A stretch of 64,000 nucleotides of DNA from Streptococcus gallolyticus subsp. gallolyticus DSM 16831 (GTDB taxonomy: Bacteria; Bacillota; Bacilli; Lactobacillales; Streptococcaceae). The stretch spans positions 1,258,001 to 1,322,000 of the forward strand of contig NZ_CP018822.1 of NCBI RefSeq assembly GCF_002000985.1, in the 5' to 3' direction. How positions within the stretch are numbered: the first letter of the stretch is position 1; the number at the start of each line of letters is the position of its first letter. Position numbers and translations under genes: made by a program. This document shows, piece by piece, positions 44,915-55,293 of this stretch. The notes beneath the pieces were generated by a model that made no database searches, had not been told where the DNA came from, and saw only the letters and a program-made list of their open reading frames with translations.

Positions 44915-45489
44915 TATGACCTCTTGATTAGTTGTGTTATTAACTCATTAGCGACATCGTCAACATGGACAGGTTTTAGCATTTTTACTAAAACACCCAC
45001 CACTTTCAAAATAGGAACCATTTTGGCTAAAGTATCAGCTCGTCCATTCCCATAGACAATCGTTGGCTCAACCACTGCTAATGGAATATCTGATTTTTCC
45101 AAAGATTCGATAATCAGCTTCTTCCCATTTACAAACGATTTCGGACCGAGAACACCACCAATAAACCCCATTGCTTTAACACGATGTTTTTCAGCAACCC
45201 TAAGCATAACTTGAGCAGGTAAATTATTAACTTTTTTAAATAGGTCAACATCTTTTTCTGGTCGTCCAATAAAATCGATAATATAATCAATTTTTTCTGG
45301 CAATACTGCTTCAACTGCTCCCACAGATGTGACGTCAACAGCTATATTTTTAATACGCGAATCCTTCAATTCATTTTTTCCAGAACGCGATAAAACGTAA
45401 AATTCAGCACTTGAATCTTTTTTTAGCCAATTTTTAGTGACATTCCGACCGATATAACCATTTCCGCCTAATAATACAATTGTTGTCAT
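44914..45489 (-). CDS. NAD(P)-binding epimerase-like protein (YwnB-like)
   Basis: 191 aa from the ATG at 45489 (GGAG 6 nt upstream). Rossmann fold with GGNGYIGRNV at 8-17 and YxxxR-free active site, so it is an atypical short-chain reductase of the NmrA/YwnB type. Substrate unknown. It is encoded with an Rrf2 regulator; the terminator and recurring palindrome lie upstream. Confidence 0.85.
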   Translation of the reverse strand: MTTIVLLGGNGYIGRNVTKNWLKKDSSAEFYVLSRSGKNELKDSRIKNIAVDVTSVGAVEAVLPEKIDYIIDFIGRPEKDVDLFKKVNNLPAQVMLRVAEKHRVKAMGFIGGVLGPKSFVNGKKLIIESLEKSDIPLAVVEPTIVYGNGRADTLAKMVPILKVVGVLVKMLKPVHVDDVANELITQLIKRS

Positions 45490-45569
45490 CACATGCTCCA
45501 TTCTTTGGATATTTTTTATCTACGGTTTATATTTTATATCTTGAGACTTTTTTTGTCAAAAGATAAGTT

Positions 45570-45602
45570 CAAAAAATTCTTAAGATTAATTATCTCAAGA
45601 AT
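45570..45602 (-). terminator. Terminator of the HAD gene
   Basis: AATTCTT.AGAT and ATCT.AAGAATT arms with T-rich tails, 20 bp beyond the HAD stop. Confidence 0.75.
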
Positions 45603-45621
45603 TTTGGTATTAAAATACTTT
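45603..45621. promoter_or_regulatory. Recurring palindrome at the HAD stop codon
   Basis: TTTGGTATTAAAATACTTTA, a member of the TTTAGTATTnnAATACTAAA family, about 115 bp upstream of the NAD(P)-binding gene and adjacent to the HAD gene terminator. Confidence 0.45.
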
Positions 45622-46441
45622 AATTTTCCTTTAAATACGCTTCGATAACTTGGAAAACGCCTGATTTGGTATTAGCTGGTGCAGTAAATCTGGCTGTTTC
45701 TTTCACGCGCTCTGTCGCATTTTCCATAGCATAAGAATGATAAGCCAAAGACAACATGGCTAGGTCGTTATCTCCGTCGCCAAATGCCATAAGTTCATCT
45801 GGGCTAATGTCAAAAAGTGTCATGATTTGCTTTAATCCCCAAGCTTTATCAATATTTGGTAGGACAACATCAAGCGCTCCAAAACCGCTTGCCATTGGCA
45901 CCAAGTCAGGAAATTCACGCCTAAAATCGTTGGTTACCTTTTCTTCTGCTGACATTGGAACCTTCATGGTTATCTTATTAATGGCTTCCTGTGGTATTTC
46001 AGACATATTATCAAGTAAAATCACATTCGGAAAGCTGTTATTATAGTAATCCAAACTGGCTTTATCTGCTAAGTTATCGCATGAAAAAGCCCCTTTGGTC
46101 ATATAAGAATGCTCTGGCGATGAAACAACAATATGATAGTCATCAAAATGATGTTCATAATAAGCAAACAAATGCTCCAACTGCTTCTCACTCAGATTTT
46201 TTAAAATCTTGGTCTCATTTTTCACAATAACGTGACTGCCATTGCCGACAACGTAAGCCAATCTATCTGACTGCTCACCAAAAATATGACGCATCCGCGA
46301 AATCTGATTACCAGTTACCACGACAAATAAAATCTCACGTTTTTCCAATTCTTCGAGTATTTTTTCAAATCGCTCAATGTCATATCGCCCATTTTCGTCT
46401 AAAAAAGTCCCGTCCATATCAACGGCAATCATCTTGATCAT
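45620..46441 (-). CDS. Cof-type HAD-IIB phosphatase
   Basis: 273 aa from the ATG at 46441. Motif I AVDMDGTFLD, motif II VVTGN, motif III lysine region, and motif IV AFGDGDNDLAML are intact, with a type IIB cap. Soluble sugar-phosphate or nucleotide phosphatase. It is paralogous to the HAD pair at 54466-56108. Alternative start 9 bp downstream cannot be excluded. Confidence 0.88.
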   Translation of the reverse strand: MIKMIAVDMDGTFLDENGRYDIERFEKILEELEKREILFVVVTGNQISRMRHIFGEQSDRLAYVVGNGSHVIVKNETKILKNLSEKQLEHLFAYYEHHFDDYHIVVSSPEHSYMTKGAFSCDNLADKASLDYYNNSFPNVILLDNMSEIPQEAINKITMKVPMSAEEKVTNDFRREFPDLVPMASGFGALDVVLPNIDKAWGLKQIMTLFDISPDELMAFGDGDNDLAMLSLAYHSYAMENATERVKETARFTAPANTKSGVFQVIEAYLKEN

Positions 46442-46508
46442 CGTCCTATTATTCCTCACTATCCATTCAAGTTTATTTCTATTATATCATGATACTGTGA
46501 TGAATAAT

Positions 46509-46547
46509 CAAAAAAGCTGAAAGCAATTTCACAATTACTTTCAGCTT
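46509..46547 (-). terminator. Terminator of the C39-like protein gene
   Basis: AAGCTGAAAG/CTTTCAGCTT hairpin followed by TTTTTTG on the minus strand. Confidence 0.85.
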
Positions 46548-46553
46548 CTTCTA

Positions 46554-49328
46554 TTAAATATCTGTAATTTTGACAAATGGATTTCCTAAACCACGAGTAT
46601 CCACGCTTTGCGTACTTTGTTCATTCCAAAGCGAAGCAATTGGATACCAACCGTTATTGGCTGAATTGTATGGGTCTGAAACATAAGTATTTCCATTTGA
46701 GTAACCTTTTAGAACAATTTCATGGCTAGTACCATAACCCCATGGTGAGAATTTATCTTGTTGAACGGCTGCCACCACATGATGCCCTTCTTTGAGAGCA
46801 CTTGTTAGCGCAGCTGAGGAATTAATAACAGTCGGTGTCAAGCCCCATTGACGAGAGGCAACCAAAATACCATTTCCTGTTGTTCCTTCTGTGCCTCGGT
46901 TAAATTCAACAGTATTGTTGTAAAGGTAACTTGCTACCGTTGTTGGTAGCACTTCAGTATTGGTCAATGCTGAAAAGACCATGGCAAGACTTGTTGGCAC
47001 ACAACCAGTTGAAGCCATTGTGTAATAGCCATAACGCGTATTTGCCCAACGTCCGTCACGTTGATTATAATACGGTGTGTTGTAGTTGGTTTGTTTAACG
47101 GTGAAATCTGTTGATGTCAAGAAATACATCTGCCCATTATCAGATTGATAAGCATGAAGATGATATGTGCCTGTACCAGAATGATTTGCTACATTGATAA
47201 GACCAGTTGCGGTTGTTCCTGATGTCGTAGCGTCATACCATTTAATATCATCTTGTCCATTCGTATCAGACCAAACAGCGTATTTCACCGTTCCACTTGA
47301 ATAAACACCAGAAATCGTCACACTATAAACACCAGTACCTTTATAGCTTGTTGTCGCCTTGGCTGTTGATTGTGTTTTCGTTAACGCATAACTTCCCAAG
47401 GCATAACCAACGGTATCACCGCTTGTTGTTTTGACATATACGTGAACAGTATAATCGCCAGAAATATTGTGATGATATTTTTCATCAACAGTCACAACTA
47501 CTTTACCATTGACAACACTTGAAGTTGTGTACCAGTGAATATTTTTTTGTTCTGCTTGTGACCATGCAGCGACTGCAACGCTAGCAATATCTTTAGAAGT
47601 TTCTGTTTCTGCAATTACCACTTGCAAGGTTCCGTTAGCAGCATTGTGATTTTGAACTGTTACGGTTGGATTAGTAAGCTTTTCTGAGAATGTTAAATCA
47701 ATACCACTTGTCGCTGTTAACCCAATGAAAGAGTTGGTAACGGCACTTGTTCCATAAACATGAACATTATAATGCCCTGATTCAAAGTTATGATTTTTGG
47801 CATAGAAAGTGTAAGTGTAGCTGCCGTCTGACTGCTTAGTAGCTTGATACCATTTAATATCATCTTGTCCTTTGTTTTCAGTCCAAGTTGGTAGGACAAT
47901 ACTAGTCATGTAAGCTGGCACGTCGCTAATAGTAACTTTAACAGATGTTTCGCTGACCTTAGTCAAATCAACAGAAACACTAGGTTTGACAACATCGATA
48001 CTTGTGGTATTCAATCCAATCATGCGTCCGTTAACAACACCGTATGTGTGAATAAGATATTTACCATAATCACCAGTATATTTAGCTGTTAATTCTCCGT
48101 TAGAAGGAACTTTATACCAGACAATATCATCTTGGTCGTTTTTAGCAGACCAGACCGCATGATAAACAGTCATTGCCTTGCTAACATCACTTGGTATTGT
48201 AATATTAATCCCTTTTTGACCGAGACTAGCTGACACCGCAATATCTCCAAATGCATAGTCACCTTGGAAACTTGTTCCCAACAAACCTGTTAGAGAATTG
48301 GTAACCGCACTTGTTCCGTAAACGTGGACATTGTACTTACCACTTTCAAGGTTGTGTTCGGCAACGCTGATAGTTGCTGAATACGTTGTCGTTGAATCCT
48401 TAGTTGTCTTATACCAGATAATGTCATCTTGTCCTTTGTTTTCCGTCCACGTTGGCAAGCTTACACTAGTAATATAAACTGGTACGTCTGTGACGGTCAC
48501 TTTATAAGTTGTGGCGCTGGCTTTTGTAATGGTTACTTTAGCACTCGGTTTTGGAACATTAATTGTTGTTCCGTTCAGTCCAGTCATCTTTCCATTGAGA
48601 TTTTGGTACGTGTGAACATTATATTTACCGTATGAGCCCGTATATTTAGCGGTTGCTTTTCCGTTGCTGTCTGCGATGTACCAAACTAAGTCATCTTGAC
48701 CGTTAACGTCAGACCAAACCGCAAACATGATTTTAGCACCACTTGCAATGGCTTGATTATATTGTAAGTTAAAGCCGTTGCTTGCTAAAGAAACACTTGT
48801 GACTTCGTTAGTCGCATTTCCAGTTGCTCCACGCTCAACAGTCGCATTGTCAGCCGATTCTTCGACGGTTGCTAGTTGTTCATCAGTTTGGACAGAATCT
48901 TGTGTATCGGTTGTAACATCTTCTGTTTGCTCTGTTATTTCACTATCAGACACTTTTGTATCTGTAGTGGCTTGTGAGCTTTCTGATGACACGTCTTTTG
49001 CTGTTTCAGACTCAACATTTTCATCAGTTGTCGTCTGTTCTTGAACGTCAGCTTGGTTATCTTCAGAAACCACTTCTTGTTCATCATTAACCGTTGCGGT
49101 CTTGTCGCTGTCAACACTTTCTACTTCAACGGTTTCGTTGTCAGATTCTCCTTGGACAGCTGATGACTCAACGACTGTTTCAATAGTTGCTGCTGTATCC
49201 ACGCTTGTTTCATCTGCGCTAACGTTTGTTGTTCCCAAAGCAGCAATTAAAGCTCCCGATAGTAGCAAAGTTCCAATGGCACCATAGGCTTTTGATTTTT
49301 TGATTGTTCCATGACCTTTTTGTTTCAT
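46554..49328 (-). CDS. Secreted C39-like peptidase with six GBS Bsp-like repeats
   Basis: 924 aa from the ATG at 49328 (GGAG 6 nt upstream). Signal peptide at about 1-38 (KAYGAIGTLLLSGALIAALG, cut near NVSA-DE). A Thr/Ser/Glu/Asp-rich stretch of about 135 residues follows. Then come six Bsp-like repeats, each with a GQDD.xWY-type motif (one diverged to EQKNIHWY) and an HxY motif. The C-terminal C39-like peptidase has Cys776 (STGCVPTSL), His869 (TSHEIVLKG) and Asp885 (VSDPYN). No LPXTG. Probably a wall-associated peptidoglycan or peptide hydrolase; the substrate is unknown. Confidence 0.88.
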   Translation of the reverse strand: MKQKGHGTIKKSKAYGAIGTLLLSGALIAALGTTNVSADETSVDTAATIETVVESSAVQGESDNETVEVESVDSDKTATVNDEQEVVSEDNQADVQEQTTTDENVESETAKDVSSESSQATTDTKVSDSEITEQTEDVTTDTQDSVQTDEQLATVEESADNATVERGATGNATNEVTSVSLASNGFNLQYNQAIASGAKIMFAVWSDVNGQDDLVWYIADSNGKATAKYTGSYGKYNVHTYQNLNGKMTGLNGTTINVPKPSAKVTITKASATTYKVTVTDVPVYITSVSLPTWTENKGQDDIIWYKTTKDSTTTYSATISVAEHNLESGKYNVHVYGTSAVTNSLTGLLGTSFQGDYAFGDIAVSASLGQKGINITIPSDVSKAMTVYHAVWSAKNDQDDIVWYKVPSNGELTAKYTGDYGKYLIHTYGVVNGRMIGLNTTSIDVVKPSVSVDLTKVSETSVKVTISDVPAYMTSIVLPTWTENKGQDDIKWYQATKQSDGSYTYTFYAKNHNFESGHYNVHVYGTSAVTNSFIGLTATSGIDLTFSEKLTNPTVTVQNHNAANGTLQVVIAETETSKDIASVAVAAWSQAEQKNIHWYTTSSVVNGKVVVTVDEKYHHNISGDYTVHVYVKTTSGDTVGYALGSYALTKTQSTAKATTSYKGTGVYSVTISGVYSSGTVKYAVWSDTNGQDDIKWYDATTSGTTATGLINVANHSGTGTYHLHAYQSDNGQMYFLTSTDFTVKQTNYNTPYYNQRDGRWANTRYGYYTMASTGCVPTSLAMVFSALTNTEVLPTTVASYLYNNTVEFNRGTEGTTGNGILVASRQWGLTPTVINSSAALTSALKEGHHVVAAVQQDKFSPWGYGTSHEIVLKGYSNGNTYVSDPYNSANNGWYPIASLWNEQSTQSVDTRGLGNPFVKITDI

Positions 49329-49417
49329 AATAATCTCCATAAAAAGTTATTTCAATTTTCTCTATTATTTTAACATAACTTTAATCTTAAAAGAAGAAAC
49401 ATTAGAGCAATTTTCTG

Positions 49418-49457
49418 ACTTTTTTCAACTAAAAAACTTCCGCCAAAAGACGGAAGT
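49418..49457 (-). repeat. 40-bp direct repeat, copy 1 (contains terminator)
   Basis: Identical in all 40 bases to 52148-52187. Contains the hairpin CTTCCG...CGGAAG with T run, which ends the TetR transcript on the minus strand. Confidence 0.9.
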
Positions 49458-49461
49458 GCTA

Positions 49462-50034
49462 CTATTTTTCAAAAAATCCTTGAATTCCCGAGCTTGTTAA
49501 AATGATAGCTCGATTAATGATTTCATTTAATGCTATTACTTTCCCACTTGCAATCCATTGTTTATAGATTTCAAGGCTAACGGTGTTGGCATAGTTGACA
49601 ATCAATTTTTTATCAAAATCAGATAACTTCTGATAAACAGAAGATTTTCCCCAAGTCACATCATTAACTTGTCCAATCATCTTGTTTCGGACATATTCAT
49701 AAGAACCACTACACGTGATTTTCTCGTATGCTTCACCCTGCTCGCTAGAGTATAGGAAAAATTCGCGCGTCACTTCGGACAAGTCATCAGGTAGGCGATA
49801 GTGTTGTACGCGCTCTAAAAAACCAGAAGATAATTCGACTTGCATTTCGGCTAACAAATCATATAAATCGGCGTAATAATGATAGAATGTTTTCTTGTTG
49901 ATTCTAGCTTTTTCAGATAGTTCTTTAACTGTAATTTTTTCAAAATCTTTTTGACAAATCAATTCTTCAAAAGCACTTTTTATGCCTTCTATCGTTTTAA
50001 TAACACGCAAATCTTCATTTCCTGTTAAAATCAT
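49462..50034 (-). CDS. TetR family transcriptional regulator
   Basis: 190 aa from the ATG at 50034 (AAGGAG 5 nt upstream). Helix-turn-helix FEKITVKELSEKARINKKTFYHYYADLYDLL at about 31-61; C-terminal TetR_C-like domain. Last gene of the efflux module (DHA2 transporter, NTF2-like, TetR), presumably its repressor. The 40-bp repeat follows at once. Confidence 0.9.
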   Translation of the reverse strand: MILTGNEDLRVIKTIEGIKSAFEELICQKDFEKITVKELSEKARINKKTFYHYYADLYDLLAEMQVELSSGFLERVQHYRLPDDLSEVTREFFLYSSEQGEAYEKITCSGSYEYVRNKMIGQVNDVTWGKSSVYQKLSDFDKKLIVNYANTVSLEIYKQWIASGKVIALNEIINRAIILTSSGIQGFFEK

Positions 50035-50114
50035 GAATTCTCCTTTTTCTAACGCTAAAACAAGTAATCCATTTAAAATATCTGCCAAATTAAGGATTTT
50101 ATGAATTTATGCTA

Positions 50115-50555
50115 CTACATTTCCTTTGTGTCGGTATAGACGAAGTGAGATGTACGGTTCGCAATTTTCCATTTACCATCAATCTTGATGTATTCGTCAT
50201 TGTATCGGACACCTTGTGTCGTTTGGATACGTTTGCCCTCTTCGTTTTCACCAATCAAAACAACATGGCAATAAGCTGTGCCTGTCGCCGCGTCTCCTGT
50301 TTCATTAATATCAACAACTTGTTGACCATTCAAATGATAAACAGTATCAAAAAGAGCAAGAAAATTGGCACAAGCTGTCTCGATTTCTTCACGACCATTT
50401 TGCACCGAATGAAAATCACCGTTAAATGACTCTAATTTAGCATCTTCAACAAACAATTGAGCTTGTGTTTTCGTATCCTTGATATCTGCTAAATTTGAAA
50501 ATGTATCTACCAATTCTTTTAATGCCATTTTATCAAAAAATTTCTCTGTATTCAT
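50115..50555 (-). CDS. SnoaL/NTF2-like domain protein
   Basis: 146 aa cone-shaped NTF2-like fold: N-terminal helices ALKELVDTFSNLADIKD, then LFVEDAKLESFNGDFHSVQNGREEI and a C-terminal sheet ending WKIANRTSHFVYTD. Such proteins are small isomerases, hydratases or ligand binders. Encoded 30 bp after the DHA2 transporter, it may modify or sense the exported compound. GAGG 7 nt before the ATG. Confidence 0.8.
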   Translation of the reverse strand: MNTEKFFDKMALKELVDTFSNLADIKDTKTQAQLFVEDAKLESFNGDFHSVQNGREEIETACANFLALFDTVYHLNGQQVVDINETGDAATGTAYCHVVLIGENEEGKRIQTTQGVRYNDEYIKIDGKWKIANRTSHFVYTDTKEM

Positions 50556-50585
50556 TTTAAAACCTCACTTTTTAGTTAATCATGA

Positions 50586-52037
50586 TTAATCTTTTTGCCA
50601 GCTAAAGCGATTCATCACAGTTCCAATAGCCACCAAAATCAAAGCAACTACAAAAATAATATGAAAACCATGATATGCGATAGCTTCCATTTGTGTCAAA
50701 ACAGATTGTGACACAGACGAAACGTCTAAAGTCCCCAAGTTATTCATTGCTGATAGGGTAATTTCACCGTGACTTGCAGAAATACCGTTGGCAGTTGTTT
50801 GAGCATAGATAACGCCATAAATTGAAGTCACTAGTGTTTGTCCAAGTGTTCGAATTAACAAACTGAAAGTCGTTGCCACACCAACAATACTCTCGTCAAC
50901 ATCTGCTTGGAAAGCCACTTGAGCAGGTGGAAAAATCATTCCTTGCCCTAAACCTTGCAAACCTCCCGTGATGACAAGCAGCCAATATGGACTTGAACTT
51001 GGAAGTAGAGCCATGATAACGGCTGATAGTAGGACAAAACTAAAACCAATTTGAATAATCTGTTTGAAACTAAAACGTTCAAATAATCTCGGTGTCAAAC
51101 GTGTTGCGACAATAAGCAAAATAGAACTTAGTATTTGCGTACCACCAGCTAGAGTAGCATTCGTGTGAAGAATATTTTGCGCCCACATCGGTGCATAAAT
51201 ACTATAAGCCATTGTCAAACCATAAACTAAAGTCATCAACAAACTCTTAGCAATATAAGGCCAATTTGTAACTAAAACTGGTGGTAAAATAGGGTCAATC
51301 GCATGATGTTCCACTCTCCAGAAAACAAACAATAAAATAGCAACAATCACAAGTAACCCTACAATCATACCAAGACTAAGGCTGCTGATAGAGGTGATTG
51401 TATATAATAGTAATGATAAAGCAATGATTAATAAGCCACTGCCAAGAAAATCAACTTTTGATTTTACTGATGAGATTTGATTTTCTTTATAATTTATCTG
51501 CAATAAAAGAATAGATAGGATACCAAATGGAACATTGATGAAAAAGACCAAACGCCAACCGAAGGTATCAACGAGTACCCCACCAATAATCGGACCAAGA
51601 ATGGTTGCAACAGCATAAAAAGCTGTCACCCACCCAAGAGCTGTCGCACGCGCAGTTAACTCAGGATACAAATCAATGTAAATAATAAAAGGAATAGAAA
51701 CCATGCCTCCAATTCCGATTCCCATGAAAGCACGCGCTAAAATCAATAACCAAATATTCGAAGATAATCCTCCAATTGCCGAGGCTACAACAAAAATAAT
51801 CGTTGCAATGATAAAGCTTTTTTTATTGCCGATTTTTTCAGCAATTTTCCCCCAAAGAACAGTTGTTATGGCAATTGTAAATAATAAAATAGACGTTAAA
51901 AGACCGACTTCATTCACTGCATGCATATCACTGACAATCTGCGACAGAGCAACGTTTAAAAGCGTAGTATCCAGTCCACCCATAAAGTTTGCCAATAACA
52001 AACCAACAGTAGCTAGACCAATTTGTTTTCGTGTCAT
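50586..52037 (-). CDS. DHA2 family MFS multidrug transporter
   Basis: 483 aa with 14 hydrophobic segments, the DHA2 drug:H+ antiporter count. N-terminal NFMGGLDTTLLNVALSQI is the DHA2 motif D1, and ARAFMGIGIGG and GPIIGGVLVDTFGWRLVFFINVPFG (antiporter motif C) follow. Exports drugs or other amphiphiles; substrate unknown. First gene of the module; the promoter holds an inverted repeat. Confidence 0.9.
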   Translation of the reverse strand: MTRKQIGLATVGLLLANFMGGLDTTLLNVALSQIVSDMHAVNEVGLLTSILLFTIAITTVLWGKIAEKIGNKKSFIIATIIFVVASAIGGLSSNIWLLILARAFMGIGIGGMVSIPFIIYIDLYPELTARATALGWVTAFYAVATILGPIIGGVLVDTFGWRLVFFINVPFGILSILLLQINYKENQISSVKSKVDFLGSGLLIIALSLLLYTITSISSLSLGMIVGLLVIVAILLFVFWRVEHHAIDPILPPVLVTNWPYIAKSLLMTLVYGLTMAYSIYAPMWAQNILHTNATLAGGTQILSSILLIVATRLTPRLFERFSFKQIIQIGFSFVLLSAVIMALLPSSSPYWLLVITGGLQGLGQGMIFPPAQVAFQADVDESIVGVATTFSLLIRTLGQTLVTSIYGVIYAQTTANGISASHGEITLSAMNNLGTLDVSSVSQSVLTQMEAIAYHGFHIIFVVALILVAIGTVMNRFSWQKD

Positions 52038-52071
52038 ATAAACTCCCTTTCAATTTAAGATAGTCATATTA

Positions 52072-52086
52072 TAGTATTCGTTACTA
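52072..52086. promoter_or_regulatory. Inverted repeat at the efflux module promoter
   Basis: TAGTATTCGTTACTA (arms TAGTA and TACTA) next to a minus-strand TATAAT. Candidate operator for the module's own TetR. Confidence 0.45.
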
Positions 52087-52147
52087 AAGGATAGAACACC
52101 ACTTATCTTCAAAAAGAGAATTAAGTAACTTTTTTTAAAGAAAAGTT

Positions 52148-52187
52148 ACTTTTTTCAACTAAAAAACTTCCGCCAAAAGACGGAAGT
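52148..52187 (-). repeat. 40-bp direct repeat, copy 2 (contains terminator)
   Basis: Exact copy of 49418-49457, 2730 bp away. Here the hairpin serves the 6-phospho-beta-glucosidase transcript. A further inverted repeat, AAGTAACTTT...AAAGTTACTT, lies beside it (52121-52151). Confidence 0.9.
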
Positions 52188-52215
52188 TAAAGGAAGTTTA
52201 CATATTTTATATCAA

Positions 52216-53721
<1,506 letters not shown>

Positions 53722-53769
53722 CTATCGTTTCCCTTCTTTCAATTAAGTACAATAATATTATATTGTTAT

Positions 53770-53783
53770 TTGAAAGCGTAATC
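53770..53783 (+). promoter_or_regulatory. Cre-like site (CcpA) at the 6-phospho-beta-glucosidase promoter
   Basis: TTGAAAGCGTAATC matches the strong half (TGAAARCG) of the cre consensus; the right half is degenerate. It lies just upstream of a minus-strand TATAAT (53757-53762). Confidence 0.45.
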
Positions 53784-53812
53784 TTGCATTATCATCTTAT
53801 AAAATGATACTA

Positions 53813-54469
53813 TCACACTAAATATGGCTGAATAGCGTCAGCAATCACCCGATAACCTGCTACTGTCAAATGAAGCCCATCAACTGTCCAGTCACGTTTG
53901 AGTTGCCCAGTTTCATCACAAAGTAAATCATGAACGTCAATCCAACGTACCTCATCGCCAGCTAATCGACTAAGGTTATCATTTAGTAGTGAAATACTTT
54001 GATTATTTCGCAAGCTTGGTGTGCGTACAAATTCAGGCGATTCATTCATCGGAAAAACAGATAATAAGAAAATCTGTGTTTCTGGCAACTGTTGATGAAT
54101 CTTTGTAATAATGCTCTGAATGGTTTGGCAAACCTCTTCTGGTGTGCGTTTTTTCAAATCATTGACACCAATCAATAGAAAAACTTTGCTCGGTGCTAAA
54201 TCTAGTATTTGACTACTAAGGTGCTCTAGAAACTGTAAACTATCAATACCATGAACACCACGATTATACAGCGGCACAGTTGATGTCAGCAGTTCATGAA
54301 TTGGAAAATATTCTGTAATGGAATCGCCTGCAAACACAATATTGGGATGTGAAACAGTTTTATTGAGCGCAACGTATTTTTCCCACAATTGATGTTGTTG
54401 GTCAGCCAAAATATACTGACGATATTCTTGCACATCAGCTTTGTGATATAGTTCTTGAAAATCTGTCAT
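53813..54469 (-). CDS. SGNH/GDSL-type esterase
   Basis: 218 aa. Block I AGDSITEYFP, block II glycine in NRGVHGIDS, block III LLIGVNDLKKR and block V DGLHLTVAGYRVI (catalytic Asp and His). Cytoplasmic by lack of a signal peptide. Overlaps the HAD gene upstream by 4 bp. Deacetylation or deacylation of a sugar is likely but unproven. Confidence 0.9.
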   Translation of the reverse strand: MTDFQELYHKADVQEYRQYILADQQHQLWEKYVALNKTVSHPNIVFAGDSITEYFPIHELLTSTVPLYNRGVHGIDSLQFLEHLSSQILDLAPSKVFLLIGVNDLKKRTPEEVCQTIQSIITKIHQQLPETQIFLLSVFPMNESPEFVRTPSLRNNQSISLLNDNLSRLAGDEVRWIDVHDLLCDETGQLKRDWTVDGLHLTVAGYRVIADAIQPYLV

Positions 54470-55293
54470 TTTATTTCTCCTGAAAGTATTTTTTCAATCG
54501 TTGTCAGCACTGCATCTTCAGCATTTGATGCAATTTGGTAACATGCAACATTTTTAATATCTTGTGTTGCATTTGCCATCGCAAAAGAATACTTAGCCAA
54601 GTTTAAGAGTTCCTTATCATTTCCACTATCACCAAAAGCAGCAACTTCTTCTGGTTTAATTTTGTATTTTGCCATCAGGACTTGTAAGCCCCATGCTTTG
54701 TGAACACTACTTTGAATGATATCAACAGCTCCGTAACCACTTGACACAGCTCGCAAATCTCCATGGAACTCTTGATTAAACTGTTGTGTTACCTCATCGA
54801 CATCATCTGAGTCTACCATCATAGTAATTTTTACAATAGGATCTTTAGGACGTTTTGTAAGATCTTCTAAATAAACAAGATTAGAAAAAAATTGTCGCAG
54901 CTCATCTTGTGAAACAGCGGCTGTGCCAAATTCAAACGAAGTCCCTTGAAGTACATAAGAAGCCTCAACTCCCGACAATATCACTCGATAAGATTTCAAT
55001 TTATCAGCAAAAAATACAACAACAGCATCAACAAGGTGTTTAGGCATTGTTTGTCGCGCCAATAGGTTTCCTTTGTCAATAACAAGAGCTCCATTTTCAG
55101 CGACATAATCAATATTGTCAGAGACTTCTGCAAAGATTTGTCTTAAACGTTCCATACGATTACCACTTGCAACAACAAAAAGAATATTTCTTTCGGTTAA
55201 TTGCCTTAAAAGGTCTTGGAATCTTCTTTTATCATAACTTCCTTGAGGATTCAAGAAAGTTCCATCCATATCACTTGCAATTAATTTTATCAC
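54466..55293 (-). CDS. Cof-type HAD-IIB phosphatase, second of a pair
   Basis: 275 aa with a GTG start overlapping the previous stop (GTGA). Motifs SDMDGTFLNP, VASGN and AAFGDSGNDKELL. A paralogue of the gene just upstream and of that at 45620. It is translationally coupled on both sides. Sugar-phosphate substrate probable. Confidence 0.88.
   Translation of the reverse strand: MIKLIASDMDGTFLNPQGSYDKRRFQDLLRQLTERNILFVVASGNRMERLRQIFAEVSDNIDYVAENGALVIDKGNLLARQTMPKHLVDAVVVFFADKLKSYRVILSGVEASYVLQGTSFEFGTAAVSQDELRQFFSNLVYLEDLTKRPKDPIVKITMMVDSDDVDEVTQQFNQEFHGDLRAVSSGYGAVDIIQSSVHKAWGLQVLMAKYKIKPEEVAAFGDSGNDKELLNLAKYSFAMANATQDIKNVACYQIASNAEDAVLTTIEKILSGEIK

Noticed and set aside
48778..49287. Plus-strand frames opposite the C39-like protein N-terminus
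   Set aside because: Ser/Val/Thr-rich translations arise from the repetitive Thr/Glu codons on the other strand.
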